24,603 nucleotides of DNA from Negadavirga shengliensis (GTDB lineage: Bacteria; Bacteroidota; Bacteroidia; Cytophagales; Cyclobacteriaceae): positions 1 to 24,603 of the forward strand of contig NZ_JBHSJJ010000028.1 of the NCBI RefSeq assembly GCF_042652345.1, in the 5' to 3' direction. The notes under the pieces are model-generated. The model did not search any database. It was not told the origin of the DNA and was given only the letters and a program-made list of their open reading frames with translations. This document shows, piece after piece, positions 17,661 through 23,939 of the stretch. The position numbers and the translations under genes were made by a program. Numbering within the stretch: position 1 is the first letter of the stretch; each line of letters begins with the position of its first letter.

Positions 17661-18808
17661 TATTTGAATGATAATTTACAATCCTTTATTAATAGTACAG
17701 ACTTTAAATGTTTCTTTCCATCAGTATAATCTGAATCCAGTTTACCTTCATCCACCAATCTTCTCAAAGCTTCTGTATAATGATTTCTGCTGTATAGCCC
17801 ATTGGTATGATGAGTTTCAAATAAATCAAAGGCTGTGATTTTTTTTCCCTTATAGGCTAACTGAAGATCTTCCTTAAGTTTGTCAACGTTTATGGAATTC
17901 AGGTCAAATAGTTCGTTAATAGAATGTCCAAATTTCTTTGCGTCAAATGTATACGTATTGATTCCATCAAAAACAGTCCCTACGTTTGCGAAATCATTGT
18001 AAGTAGTTTTAATTAAATCATAGCCTCTGGAGCCTTTAGTAAGGTGGAGAATATAATGACTGGTTGTAGCAATATCTTCTTCCTGAAACTTAAAGGCGGT
18101 AAAGAAAACTTTCCCCCCAAGTAATGATTGATATTCATCTCCTAAGCTATTGATTATTAGGGCTAGTCTTTGCGAAACTGAGGATTTAAACCTTCTATCG
18201 TTTTTTATTTTATCTAAAGTTGTAGGGAATAAATCTTTCATCAGGCCCTCAAACTTTTCATTTTCTAATGCCGGATGAATTCGTTTTGTATTTACAAAAA
18301 GGAAAATTTCATTACCCCAATTCCTTAGGAATTCCGCAAGTACCCTTGTTTCTATTCCTTTGTATCCAAATGGATCAATAAATAAAAGGGAGGGGTAGTC
18401 ATTTTTGTCATTTTCATTATGTGTGGATTTTACAAGAAATTCAGCAATTCTCTTATTTTCACCTACAGTACTTTTTCCAAAATGTTGTGGCTTCGCGAAA
18501 GTCCCATCTGGAAACTCTTTTAGAAAGTTCTCTTCCAATTCCGAATAATATACGTTGTCATTGAAAATCATTTTCACATTATTCCGTAAAAATTCATCCT
18601 GCACACAATGTCTTGCGATCAAAATTGGGGTCGAAGGCACTTCATTCTTATAGAGACCTGGACCAGCGAACAAATCTATGTACCGTATTTCTTTAGGTGT
18701 ATGTTTTTTGGCTATAATTTTGCAGTAACTTGGAAAATATTCCGAAACTATACTCGCTTTGATCTTTGAAGAAATTGTTTGTTTTTCAAAAAATTGACTT
18801 TCTTTCAT
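17660..18808 (-). CDS. tcmP: Three-Cys-motif partner protein TcmP
   Basis: This 382-aa protein has a Rossmann methyltransferase-like core: YIDLFAGPGLY (43-53) resembles motif I, and LLFIDPFGYKG (141-151) a motif IV-like block. The C-terminal ~70 residues (AFDLFETHHTNGLYSRNHYT...LRRLV) look like a winged helix. This is the standard architecture of TcmP, always described as the partner of the three-Cys-motif family encoded next to it, as here. The target molecule is unknown. It starts at an ATG with a long AT-rich upstream region and is the first gene of a two-gene operon. Confidence 0.88.
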   Translation of the reverse strand: MKESQFFEKQTISSKIKASIVSEYFPSYCKIIAKKHTPKEIRYIDLFAGPGLYKNEVPSTPILIARHCVQDEFLRNNVKMIFNDNVYYSELEENFLKEFPDGTFAKPQHFGKSTVGENKRIAEFLVKSTHNENDKNDYPSLLFIDPFGYKGIETRVLAEFLRNWGNEIFLFVNTKRIHPALENEKFEGLMKDLFPTTLDKIKNDRRFKSSVSQRLALIINSLGDEYQSLLGGKVFFTAFKFQEEDIATTSHYILHLTKGSRGYDLIKTTYNDFANVGTVFDGINTYTFDAKKFGHSINELFDLNSINVDKLKEDLQLAYKGKKITAFDLFETHHTNGLYSRNHYTEALRRLVDEGKLDSDYTDGKKHLKSVLLIKDCKLSFK

Positions 18809-19114
18809 AGCATTGCTGTCTTAAAAAGATTGAGGTTATACCTATAATTTATACATTATAAGTTTTTAATGGCCACTACCCAATAAAACTAATAAATCTT
18901 TTTTATTTAAAAAACATCCGATAGCAACATTTTTTAACTTCCGTTATATAAAAAAACCTAATTAAATATCACAATAATCCCAAAACGGAATCAGTATATT
19001 GAACTGTAATATTAAAAATAAAGAACACCCAATTTTTTCTTTACCAAAAAGAAGAAATTTTTATTAAAAATCCCAGATCTACCCCGACCTTATCCCAGGA
19101 AAAAGGTATAAAAG
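18809..19114. other. AT-rich intergenic region, no gene seen
   Basis: A 306-bp strongly AT-rich stretch between tcmP (leftward) and the XRE gene (which ends here). It must hold the tcmP promoter. I see no RNA gene, clear operator or terminator. It is not part of the duplicated XRE segment. Confidence 0.4.
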
Positions 19115-19516
19115 CTACTTTTTCCCTTCCAATACCTTTTTAAGCGCTTTATTCAATTCCAATACCTCAGAAATTAATTGAAGCATCATATCCTGTTGCT
19201 TTTCGCTATAGGTCTGAAAAGTACTGTTGGTTTGAATGGCTACATTTGAACTTGTCAAATGCTCTATCACATGTCCGGGATGGGCCGATACGATCTGCAA
19301 AGGGTCCACCTTCAAAAATTCCGCCACCTTTTGGATCAGCTCTATGGTGATCTTGCTTTCCCCGCGCTCGTATTTGGTATAGGTGGCCTCCTTCACGCCT
19401 AGGTATTCCGCCACCTCCAGCGCCTTCTTGTCCCGCAACTTCCTGAAAGTGGCCAGGTTGCGGCCTATGTTTTTGTTCTCCAGAACTGTAAACCCTGATT
19501 CTTCCGCTTCTTTCAT
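19115..19516 (-). CDS. XRE-family HTH transcriptional regulator, copy 1
   Basis: A 133-aa regulator starting at ATG (MKEAEESGF); three further in-frame codons from a TTG at 19525 are possible but less likely. The HTH_3 domain spans about residues 20-74 (NLATFRKLRDKKALEVAEYL, then KEATYTKYERGESKI). The C-terminal ~55 residues are helical and may mediate oligomerisation. Copy 2 (22513-22917) is almost identical to residue ~77 and then diverges except for a few residues. The very similar DNA-binding domains should read the same operator. A candidate operator palindrome lies 96-116 bp upstream in both copies. Autoregulation is likely but unproven. Confidence 0.9.
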   Translation of the reverse strand: MKEAEESGFTVLENKNIGRNLATFRKLRDKKALEVAEYLGVKEATYTKYERGESKITIELIQKVAEFLKVDPLQIVSAHPGHVIEHLTSSNVAIQTNSTFQTYSEKQQDMMLQLISEVLELNKALKKVLEGKK

Positions 19517-19611
19517 AATTGACAATAATGCTATATTAAAATTAACATATTTTTTAAACTTAAAAATGGCCTATAAGCCTCCCTATGGAATTTTAACGCT
19601 GTTTCCCGTAA

Positions 19612-19632
19612 AAAGTAGTGCTATACTACTTT
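19612..19632. promoter_or_regulatory. Candidate XRE operator palindrome, copy 1
   Basis: AAAGTAGT-GCTAT-ACTACTTT is a perfect 8-bp inverted repeat with a 5-bp centre, a geometry typical of XRE dimer operators. It lies about 96 bp before the XRE ATG and is identical in copy 2 (23013-23033). Confidence 0.5.
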
Positions 19633-19733
19633 CCCTACCGCTAAAACTACTCCGCAAAATAATTTTTTCAAAACGATATTCCTAAAATTGTTAAATCATT
19701 AGTTATAAAACCGCGCATGACGGTAACATCCCA

Positions 19734-19768
19734 CCCCTTTCCTTGAAGGAGAGGGGCCGGGGGTGAGG
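19734..19768 (+). repeat. Small G-rich hairpin repeat (GAGAGGGGCCGGGGGTGAGG family)
   Basis: The tail AGAGGGGCCGGGGGTGAGG recurs at 23799-23840 (full hairpin) and in shortened form at about 23137-23159. Here the left arm is CCCCTTTCC with a TTGAA loop. It is one of three palindromes that differ between the two XRE-leader copies. Confidence 0.6.
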
Positions 19769-20337
19769 TAAAAAACCGCAATAAATATTATTTTATGATG
19801 AAACCGAGCCATTCTGAAAACATAATATTAAACCAATCCCCCACCTCATACCTTTTGTCCTTTTCTACGGCGCGGAGGTTGGCATCCCGCACAGCTGTCG
19901 GGACCGGGGGGCGCGCTGGTCCCGCGGGGGGAAGGATACTTTTGCCTTGACCTTTTTGGTTTGCGTCAAAGCCTGTCGCGACCAGCGCAGCGTATCGGGG
20001 GCAAAAAGAACTAAACAGAAAAAGGTTTATAAGAGCAAACAACTTTCCATTCCAGCCAAAACATTCAACCCCTTGCAATAATAAAAACCATCAAAAACAT
20101 TCAGCAAAACCCAAAAATAACTAAACGCGGCCCCACGCTTACCACCCACCCACAGGGCAGGGATCCCAGACAGTCCCTGCCCATTCCCGACAGCTAATCC
20201 GGGCAAACCCATACGCCCCCACCCTCTCCGCCATGGTGTCGGGGATCCAAGATATATCCCAGAACGCTAGGGATCCCGCCACCCCGTCACCAGCAAGACC
20301 CGTATGACGGCAGGCAGAGAGCGGGGGCACCAAACCA

Positions 20338-20402
20338 CAGGTCACCAGGGCCGGACACTTCTTCATACATTAACAATTATCTACTCCGGCCCGGTGATCC
20401 TG
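20338..20402. repeat. Long inverted repeat at the distal end of the XRE leader, copy 1
   Basis: The left arm CAGGTCACCAGGGCCGGA pairs with the right arm TCCGGCCCGGTGATCCTG across about 29 bp. The counterpart in copy 2 is 23690-23755. Sequence identity between copies ends shortly beyond the right arm, so this structure marks the distal boundary of the duplicated segment. It could be a transcript end or an element terminus. Confidence 0.6.
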
Positions 20403-20459
20403 TTGTTTTCCCTCAATACCATTATCACAGCAACCATATCCAAAAAGAGAACCAAATAA

Positions 20460-20582
20460 AGAACTGAACACTCCGTAGCTATCACAACAAGTTATAAGGA
20501 AGAAGAGTATTTTGGCAAAGAAGCGTCAGAATACGTCAAAAAACTCTTAAAAAATAGACTGGAATATAACGTCCGAAGCTAA
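20460..20582 (+). pseudogene. C-terminal coding remnant of unknown family
   Basis: An open stretch of about 40 codons (ends SYKEEEYFGKEASEYVKKLL, then KNRLEYNVRS) stops with TAA at 20580-20582, overlapping the stop of the convergent zinc-finger gene. It begins right after the duplicated XRE leader and has no start codon, so it looks like the tail of a truncated gene. Chance coding cannot be excluded. Confidence 0.35.
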
Positions 20583-20806
20583 GCCACCTGTAGCTTGACC
20601 ACTTCAAGTTCGGCTCCTTTTTTATACGCTTCATTGCCCTTTTCCAATACCAGTTTGGTCATTTCCGAAGATAAGTAGTAATGTCCGCAGTCAGTACAGA
20701 CCTCGGCCGGCACATTTTTAATCAAAACAATGGTTTCTCCTTTTTCCAAAGTTACCGTCACATGTCCTTTTTCGGTGCTCCCGTTTTTACAAAGTGTGCA
20801 TTCCAT
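20579..20806 (-). CDS. YgiT-type (MqsA-like) zinc-finger antitoxin-like protein
   Basis: A 75-aa protein with two CXXC pairs, Cys3/Cys6 (MECTLC) and Cys37/Cys40 (VCTDCGHYY), and the block LIKNVPAEVC typical of YgiT-type zinc-finger domains. In many Bacteroidota this small protein follows a DUF4258 protein as a presumed toxin-antitoxin pair. Here the DUF4258 partner ends 2 bp upstream but is only a fragment. The protein lacks the C-terminal HTH of MqsA, so DNA binding is uncertain. It appears intact, but its cognate gene is dead. Confidence 0.87.
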   Translation of the reverse strand: MECTLCKNGSTEKGHVTVTLEKGETIVLIKNVPAEVCTDCGHYYLSSEMTKLVLEKGNEAYKKGAELEVVKLQVA

Positions 20807-20808
20807 GG

Positions 20809-20946
20809 CTATCGCATCTTAAATTTAAAACCATCATCCCACATACTGGGGTCAGGTTCATAGGCCGTTATGATAACACAACGGCGTTCCTTTTTGTTGA
20901 TGGCCACTACCAGGTGTATAGGCCTGCTATTGATGATTCCTGGCAA
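20809..20946 (-). pseudogene. DUF4258 gene, C-terminal fragment
   Basis: The minus strand encodes GIINSRPIHLVVAINKKERR, then CVIITAYEPDPSMWDDGF, then KFKMR and a TAG at 20809-20811. This is the unmistakable C-terminal half of DUF4258 proteins (presumed toxins, often next to YgiT-type antitoxins). The N-terminal half is absent here; the frame runs into the end of the STAS-like gene. A matching N-terminal half lies on the same strand at 22398-22497, 1.45 kb upstream. Confidence 0.82.
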
Positions 20947-20954
20947 TAAAAAAA

Positions 20955-21248
20955 CTATGCGGCTGGTTTCTGGTCCAGTCTTTCCTTTAGTGTTATGGCA
21001 ATGGTTTTTCTTACCAAGTCATTTGCGTTCAAAAAGGTTGATAGACTTTTGATATCTTCAAGGTCTCTATTTAGTAATAATTTACCAAAACACTCATCGG
21101 CAAAACTATGCGAGATGACGCTAACACCTTCAAAATCAAAGGAAACAAATTCCTCTTTCTCAAAAGAAGCTTCTATTTGCCGACGAATTTGTTCACCCAG
21201 TACTCTCGTACCGAGGCTTTCACCAATATCTCTGAAGCGGATTCTCAT
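20955..21248 (-). CDS. STAS-like domain protein (DUF4325)
   Basis: A 97-aa single-domain protein: MRIRFRDIGESLGTRVLGEQ, then a strand FVSFDFEGVSVIS and helix SHSFADECFGKLL. This is the DUF4325/STAS-like pattern, related to anti-anti-sigma factors such as SpoIIAA. Ser46 or Ser48 falls where SpoIIAA-type proteins carry the phosphorylated serine (inference). It is the second gene of an operon, 34 bp after the GHKL ATPase gene. Together they resemble a kinase/antagonist partner switch, but no sigma factor or phosphatase is encoded nearby. Function in this organism is unknown. Confidence 0.82.
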   Translation of the reverse strand: MRIRFRDIGESLGTRVLGEQIRRQIEASFEKEEFVSFDFEGVSVISHSFADECFGKLLLNRDLEDIKSLSTFLNANDLVRKTIAITLKERLDQKPAA

Positions 21249-21282
21249 AACCTTTGTGCATTTCTAAAAGTATGCCACAAAT

Positions 21283-22239
21283 TTACCATAGGTCTTCAAG
21301 TTTACCAAATATATCTTCTTTAAACTCCTGATACATATCATGTTGATCGGAATGTTCGCCAAAAATATCCTTATGGCTAACTGCCACATCCGTGTTGATC
21401 TTCAAGAAAGTATAGGTGCCTTTCCATCGATTCGTTTCATGGATTCGTGTGTCACGCCCACATAATAAACTATGCGACCCGGAATGTATAACCATCTCCC
21501 CTCTATTTAGCCTCATCATTTCAGCAGTTGCCCAAAGACCAAACCCAAGACCTTCACTGTTGGTAACACCCCGATTGATACAGTTAAGTACCGCTTCCCT
21601 TTCCGAATACGTTTTGTACTTTGAGCGGGGATGTGTGGTCAGAGCCTGATGGATACCTATTCCTGTATCTGCTATGATAACCCGCACTTCTCGTTTGGAA
21701 GGAAAATATTGGGCACAGACGTATCCTGATCCGGAACCATATTTAAAACCTTCTCCCGAGTGGTTCAGAGTATTGTCAAACAATTCCCATAGACAAAAAT
21801 TAAGAACGGTAAGCATGTCTTCATTGACACCGTTTATCATCAGGATTTTCATAATATCACTGAAGATTTCCCTTACATTGGATTGATCAAAGTGCTTGAT
21901 TTCCGTGAATCTACCTAAAGGGTTCCACCTTTGAAACTTTTCTTTAAAATCAAACCCGATCAGATTAAAGAAATTAACCCGGCTGGCATATTTAGCCTTA
22001 TCGTTGTCATGTTTGAAATCAACAAATTGTCCGGAAACCTTTGAGCCTTGATTTTTAAGATAATGGTTGACACAAACGACCAGCAACAACCAATCCGAGT
22101 AAAGGAATATACAATTAAGATTCAACTCAAAGTGGACAACATCATTTCGCGATGCCGAAAATGCAGGAGACAATTTTTCCAACAGGTCAGCATGGGATCT
22201 TATATGTCGAAAATCTAAAAGGATAGAAATATGTGCCAA
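21283..22239 (-). CDS. GHKL (HATPase) protein with N-terminal STAS-like region
   Basis: A 318-aa protein. Residues ~135-285 form a GHKL ATPase fold: N-box WELFDNTLNHS (Glu152, Asn156), G1 ADTGIGI (190-196), G2 SEGLGFGLW (228-236) and KGTYTF with Thr275. No histidine phosphoacceptor domain is present, so it is more like RsbW/SpoIIAB than a sensor kinase. The first ~110 residues (VHFELNLNCIFLYSDWLLLV ... VNFFNLIGF) look like a degenerate STAS-like domain. The start is TTG at 22239, because a stop lies immediately upstream and no ATG occurs near the N-terminus. It is the first gene of the operon with DUF4325. The ATP-dependent target is unknown. Confidence 0.83.
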   Translation of the reverse strand: MAHISILLDFRHIRSHADLLEKLSPAFSASRNDVVHFELNLNCIFLYSDWLLLVVCVNHYLKNQGSKVSGQFVDFKHDNDKAKYASRVNFFNLIGFDFKEKFQRWNPLGRFTEIKHFDQSNVREIFSDIMKILMINGVNEDMLTVLNFCLWELFDNTLNHSGEGFKYGSGSGYVCAQYFPSKREVRVIIADTGIGIHQALTTHPRSKYKTYSEREAVLNCINRGVTNSEGLGFGLWATAEMMRLNRGEMVIHSGSHSLLCGRDTRIHETNRWKGTYTFLKINTDVAVSHKDIFGEHSDQHDMYQEFKEDIFGKLEDLW

Positions 22240-22245
22240 AACAAC

Positions 22246-22397
22246 TTACCTTAATTTTTCATCACTGATGTTTTCAGATTGTTCCATTTTTGAAACAGGC
22301 TGTTTGGTAATTCCTCCTAATCCTTCAGCTAAATTCGACTAAGTTAACCCCCTTAATTTTCTGATTCTTTCAATTTCCTTCTTTGTGAAAAGAGCTT
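22246..22397 (-). pseudogene. Truncated XRE-type HTH regulator with in-frame stop
   Basis: The minus strand reads LFTKKEIERIRKLRGLT, then TAG (22339-22341), then SNLAEGLGGITKQPVSKMEQ and SENISDEKLR before TAA (22246-22248). This is an XRE HTH sequence (xSNLAExLG...VSKMEQSENISDEKL) with an internal stop where Gln (CAG) is expected. It is cut off right after the HTH. The TAA is 6 bp before the TTG start of the GHKL gene, so the remnant may still supply its promoter. It is unrelated in detail to the two XRE genes flanking the region. Confidence 0.72.
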
Positions 22398-22497
22398 AGT
22401 CATAATATCTTCCGTAGATATGTCGCGTTTTAAACATCTGCATAACAGAATGATCGCTGTAAATAAGTTCCTTGCAGCTGAAATAGGCAATATTCAC
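22398..22497 (-). pseudogene. DUF4258 gene, N-terminal fragment
   Basis: From a GTG at 22497 the minus strand reads VNIAYFSCKELIYSDHSVMQ, then MFK. One extra A in the AAAA run breaks the frame; removing it continues RDISTEDIMT. IYSDHxxxQMFKRxIStED is the typical DUF4258 N-terminus. The remaining C-terminal half occurs at 20809-20946 on the same strand. About 20 residues of the middle are missing between the two halves. It begins 15 bp downstream of the XRE copy 2 stop codon. Confidence 0.7.
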
Positions 22498-22512
22498 CTT
22501 CAGGAATTTAAT

Positions 22513-22917
22513 TCATCCTTTCCCCTCCAATATCTTCCTGATCGCCTCGTTCATCTGCATCATCGTCTCCATCATTTTCATCATGACTTCAGTTTGGTTT
22601 TTGTCAGCATAATTTGCATGAACCTCTCCCCCGTCGAATGCCACATTTGAATTTTTCAAATGTTCAATCACATGGCCAGGCCGAGCCGAAATAATCTGCA
22701 AAGGGTCTACCTTCAAAAATTCCGCCACCTTTTGGATCAGCTCTATGGTGATCTTGCTTTCCCCGCGCTCGTATTTGGTATAGGTGGCCTCCTTCACGCC
22801 AAGGTATTCCGCCACCTCCAGCGCCTTCTTGTCCCGCAACTTCCTGAAAGTGGACAGGTTGCGGCCTATGTTTTTGTTCTCCAGAACTGTAAACCCTGAT
22901 TCTTCCGCTTCTTTCAT
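22513..22917 (-). CDS. XRE-family HTH transcriptional regulator, copy 2
   Basis: A 134-aa paralogue of the gene at 19115-19516, starting at the equivalent ATG (MKEAEESGF). The HTH domain (residues ~20-74) differs by about one residue (Ala22 to Ser), and the DNA is nearly identical. After PGHVIEHL the C-terminal ~45 residues differ strongly (NYADKNQTEVMMKMMETMMQ against NSTFQTYSEKQQDMMLQLIS), keeping only a methionine-rich helical character. The same DNA-binding head with different tails suggests the same operator but separate oligomerisation or partner specificity (inference). The identical candidate operator is at 23013-23033. Confidence 0.9.
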   Translation of the reverse strand: MKEAEESGFTVLENKNIGRNLSTFRKLRDKKALEVAEYLGVKEATYTKYERGESKITIELIQKVAEFLKVDPLQIISARPGHVIEHLKNSNVAFDGGEVHANYADKNQTEVMMKMMETMMQMNEAIRKILEGKG

Positions 22918-23012
22918 AATTGACAATAATGCTATATTAAAATTAACATATTTTTTAAACTTAAAAATGGCCTATAAGCCTCCCTATGGAATTTAAACGC
23001 TGTTTCCCGTAA

Positions 23013-23033
23013 AAAGTAGTGCTATACTACTTT
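23013..23033. promoter_or_regulatory. Candidate XRE operator palindrome, copy 2
   Basis: AAAGTAGT-GCTAT-ACTACTTT, identical to the copy at 19612-19632 and at the same distance (about 96 bp) from the ATG of XRE copy 2. Confidence 0.5.
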
Positions 23034-23335
23034 CCCTGCCGCTAAAACTACTCCGCAAAATAATTTTTTCAAAACGATATTCCTAAAATTGTTAAATCAT
23101 TAGTTATAAAACTGCGCATGACGGTAACATCCCACCCCTCTCAGGGGCCGGGGGTGAGGTAAAAAACCGCAGTAAATATTATTTTATGATGAAACCGAGC
23201 CATTCTGAAAACATAATATTAAACCAATCCCCCACCTCATACCTTTTGTCCTTTTCTACGGCGCGGAGGCTGGCAAAAATCCGGGGGGCGCGCTGGTCTC
23301 GCGGGGGGAAGGATATTTTTGCCTTGACTTTTTTG

Positions 23336-23363
23336 GTTCTTTTTGCGTCAAGGCAAAAAGAAC
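23336..23363. repeat. Perfect 11-bp hairpin within the XRE leader, copy 2
   Basis: GTTCTTTTTGC and GCAAAAAGAAC enclose the loop GTCAAG. With the adjacent CCTTGACTTTTTTGG it is the reverse-orientation form of the X-family core (CCAAAAAATCAAGGCAAAA) seen at 8 and 9.3 kb. In leader copy 1 the left arm is broken by a different short insert at about 19966-20001. Confidence 0.65.
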
Positions 23364-23689
23364 TAAACAGAAAAAGGTTTATAAGAGCAAACAACTTTCC
23401 AATCCAGCCAAAACATTCAACCCCTTGCAATAATAAAAACCATCAAAAACATTCAGCAAAACCCAAAAATAACTAAACGCGGCCCCATGCTTACCACCTA
23501 CCCACAGGGCAGGGATCCCAGACAGTCCCTGCCCATTCCCGACAGCTAATCCGGGCAGCCCCATACGCCCCCACCCTCTCTGCCATGGTGCACGGGATCC
23601 AAGATATATCCCAGAACGCTAGGGATCCCGCCACCCCGTCAACAGCAAGACCCGTATGACGGCAGGCAGAGAGCGGGGGCACCAAACCA

Positions 23690-23755
23690 CAGGTCACCGG
23701 GGCCGGACACTTCTTCATACACTAACAATTATCCAATTCCGGCCCGGTGATCCTG
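23690..23755. repeat. Long inverted repeat at the distal end of the XRE leader, copy 2
   Basis: CAGGTCACCGGGGCCGGA pairs almost perfectly with TCCGGCCCGGTGATCCTG across about 30 bp. It is the counterpart of 20338-20402 and again sits at the boundary of the duplicated segment. Confidence 0.6.
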
Positions 23756-23798
23756 TTTTCCCAAACAACCAGATCAAACCATATGTAATTTACAATAT

Positions 23799-23840
23799 CC
23801 TCACTCCCCTCTCCGCTTGGGAGAGGGGCCGGGGGTGAGG
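23799..23840. repeat. G-rich hairpin repeat
   Basis: CCCCTCTCC-GCTT-GGGAGAGGGG is nested in outer arms CCTCAC/GTGAGG. It is the full form of the element at 19734-19768. It stands alone 100 bp before the thioredoxin-like gene. No T-tract follows, so termination is uncertain. Confidence 0.65.
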
Positions 23841-23939
23841 GAGTTAAGAATTACCCTAGTCCACATGAAAACATTATCCCGTACAGAAACCAAACATGAC
23901 GCAAGCGATACTCACTATAAAAAAACAATTATTAAACAG

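Larger units (their letters stand above)
19303..20412 (-). repeat. Large direct duplication, copy 1 (XRE 5' half plus non-coding upstream region)
   Basis: From the middle of the XRE gene through its ~0.9-kb upstream region, this sequence is nearly identical to 22704-23763 in the same orientation. Upstream of the gene no credible CDS exists: the small minus-strand ORFs at 20027-20212 and 20139-20366 overlap one another in different frames, and their differences from copy 2 are mostly amino-acid changing. The non-coding part holds many hairpins, including GGGCAGGGA/TCCCTGCCC near 20155-20182 and the long arm pair at 20338-20402. It may encode a structured RNA or a long regulatory leader (inference). 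Confidence 0.82.
22704..23763 (-). repeat. Large direct duplication, copy 2 (XRE 5' half plus non-coding upstream region)
   Basis: The counterpart of 19303-20412, in the same orientation and about 3.4 kb away. It differs mainly by three hairpin-associated changes: a shortened G-rich hairpin at about 23137-23159, AAAAAT instead of the CAGCTGT palindrome at about 23275, and an uninterrupted GTTCTTTTTGC hairpin at 23336-23363. No credible CDS lies between 22918 and 23939; the small minus-strand ORFs at 23379-23564 and 23491-23718 mirror those of copy 1 and are judged non-coding. Confidence 0.82.

Noticed and set aside
19788..20078. 96-aa minus-strand ORF in leader copy 1 (counterpart at 23179-23430)
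   Set aside because: The two copies diverge by hairpin indels that change the middle of the product, and the composition is that of repeat sequence. No domain is recognisable.
20027..20366. Overlapping minus-strand ORFs in leader copy 1, with near-identical counterparts at 23379-23718, as a conserved small-protein pair
   Set aside because: They overlap in different frames, and differences between copies are mostly amino-acid changing (Leu/Pro, Gly/Val, Asp/Cys, Phe/Ala), so conservation reflects duplicated DNA rather than protein selection.
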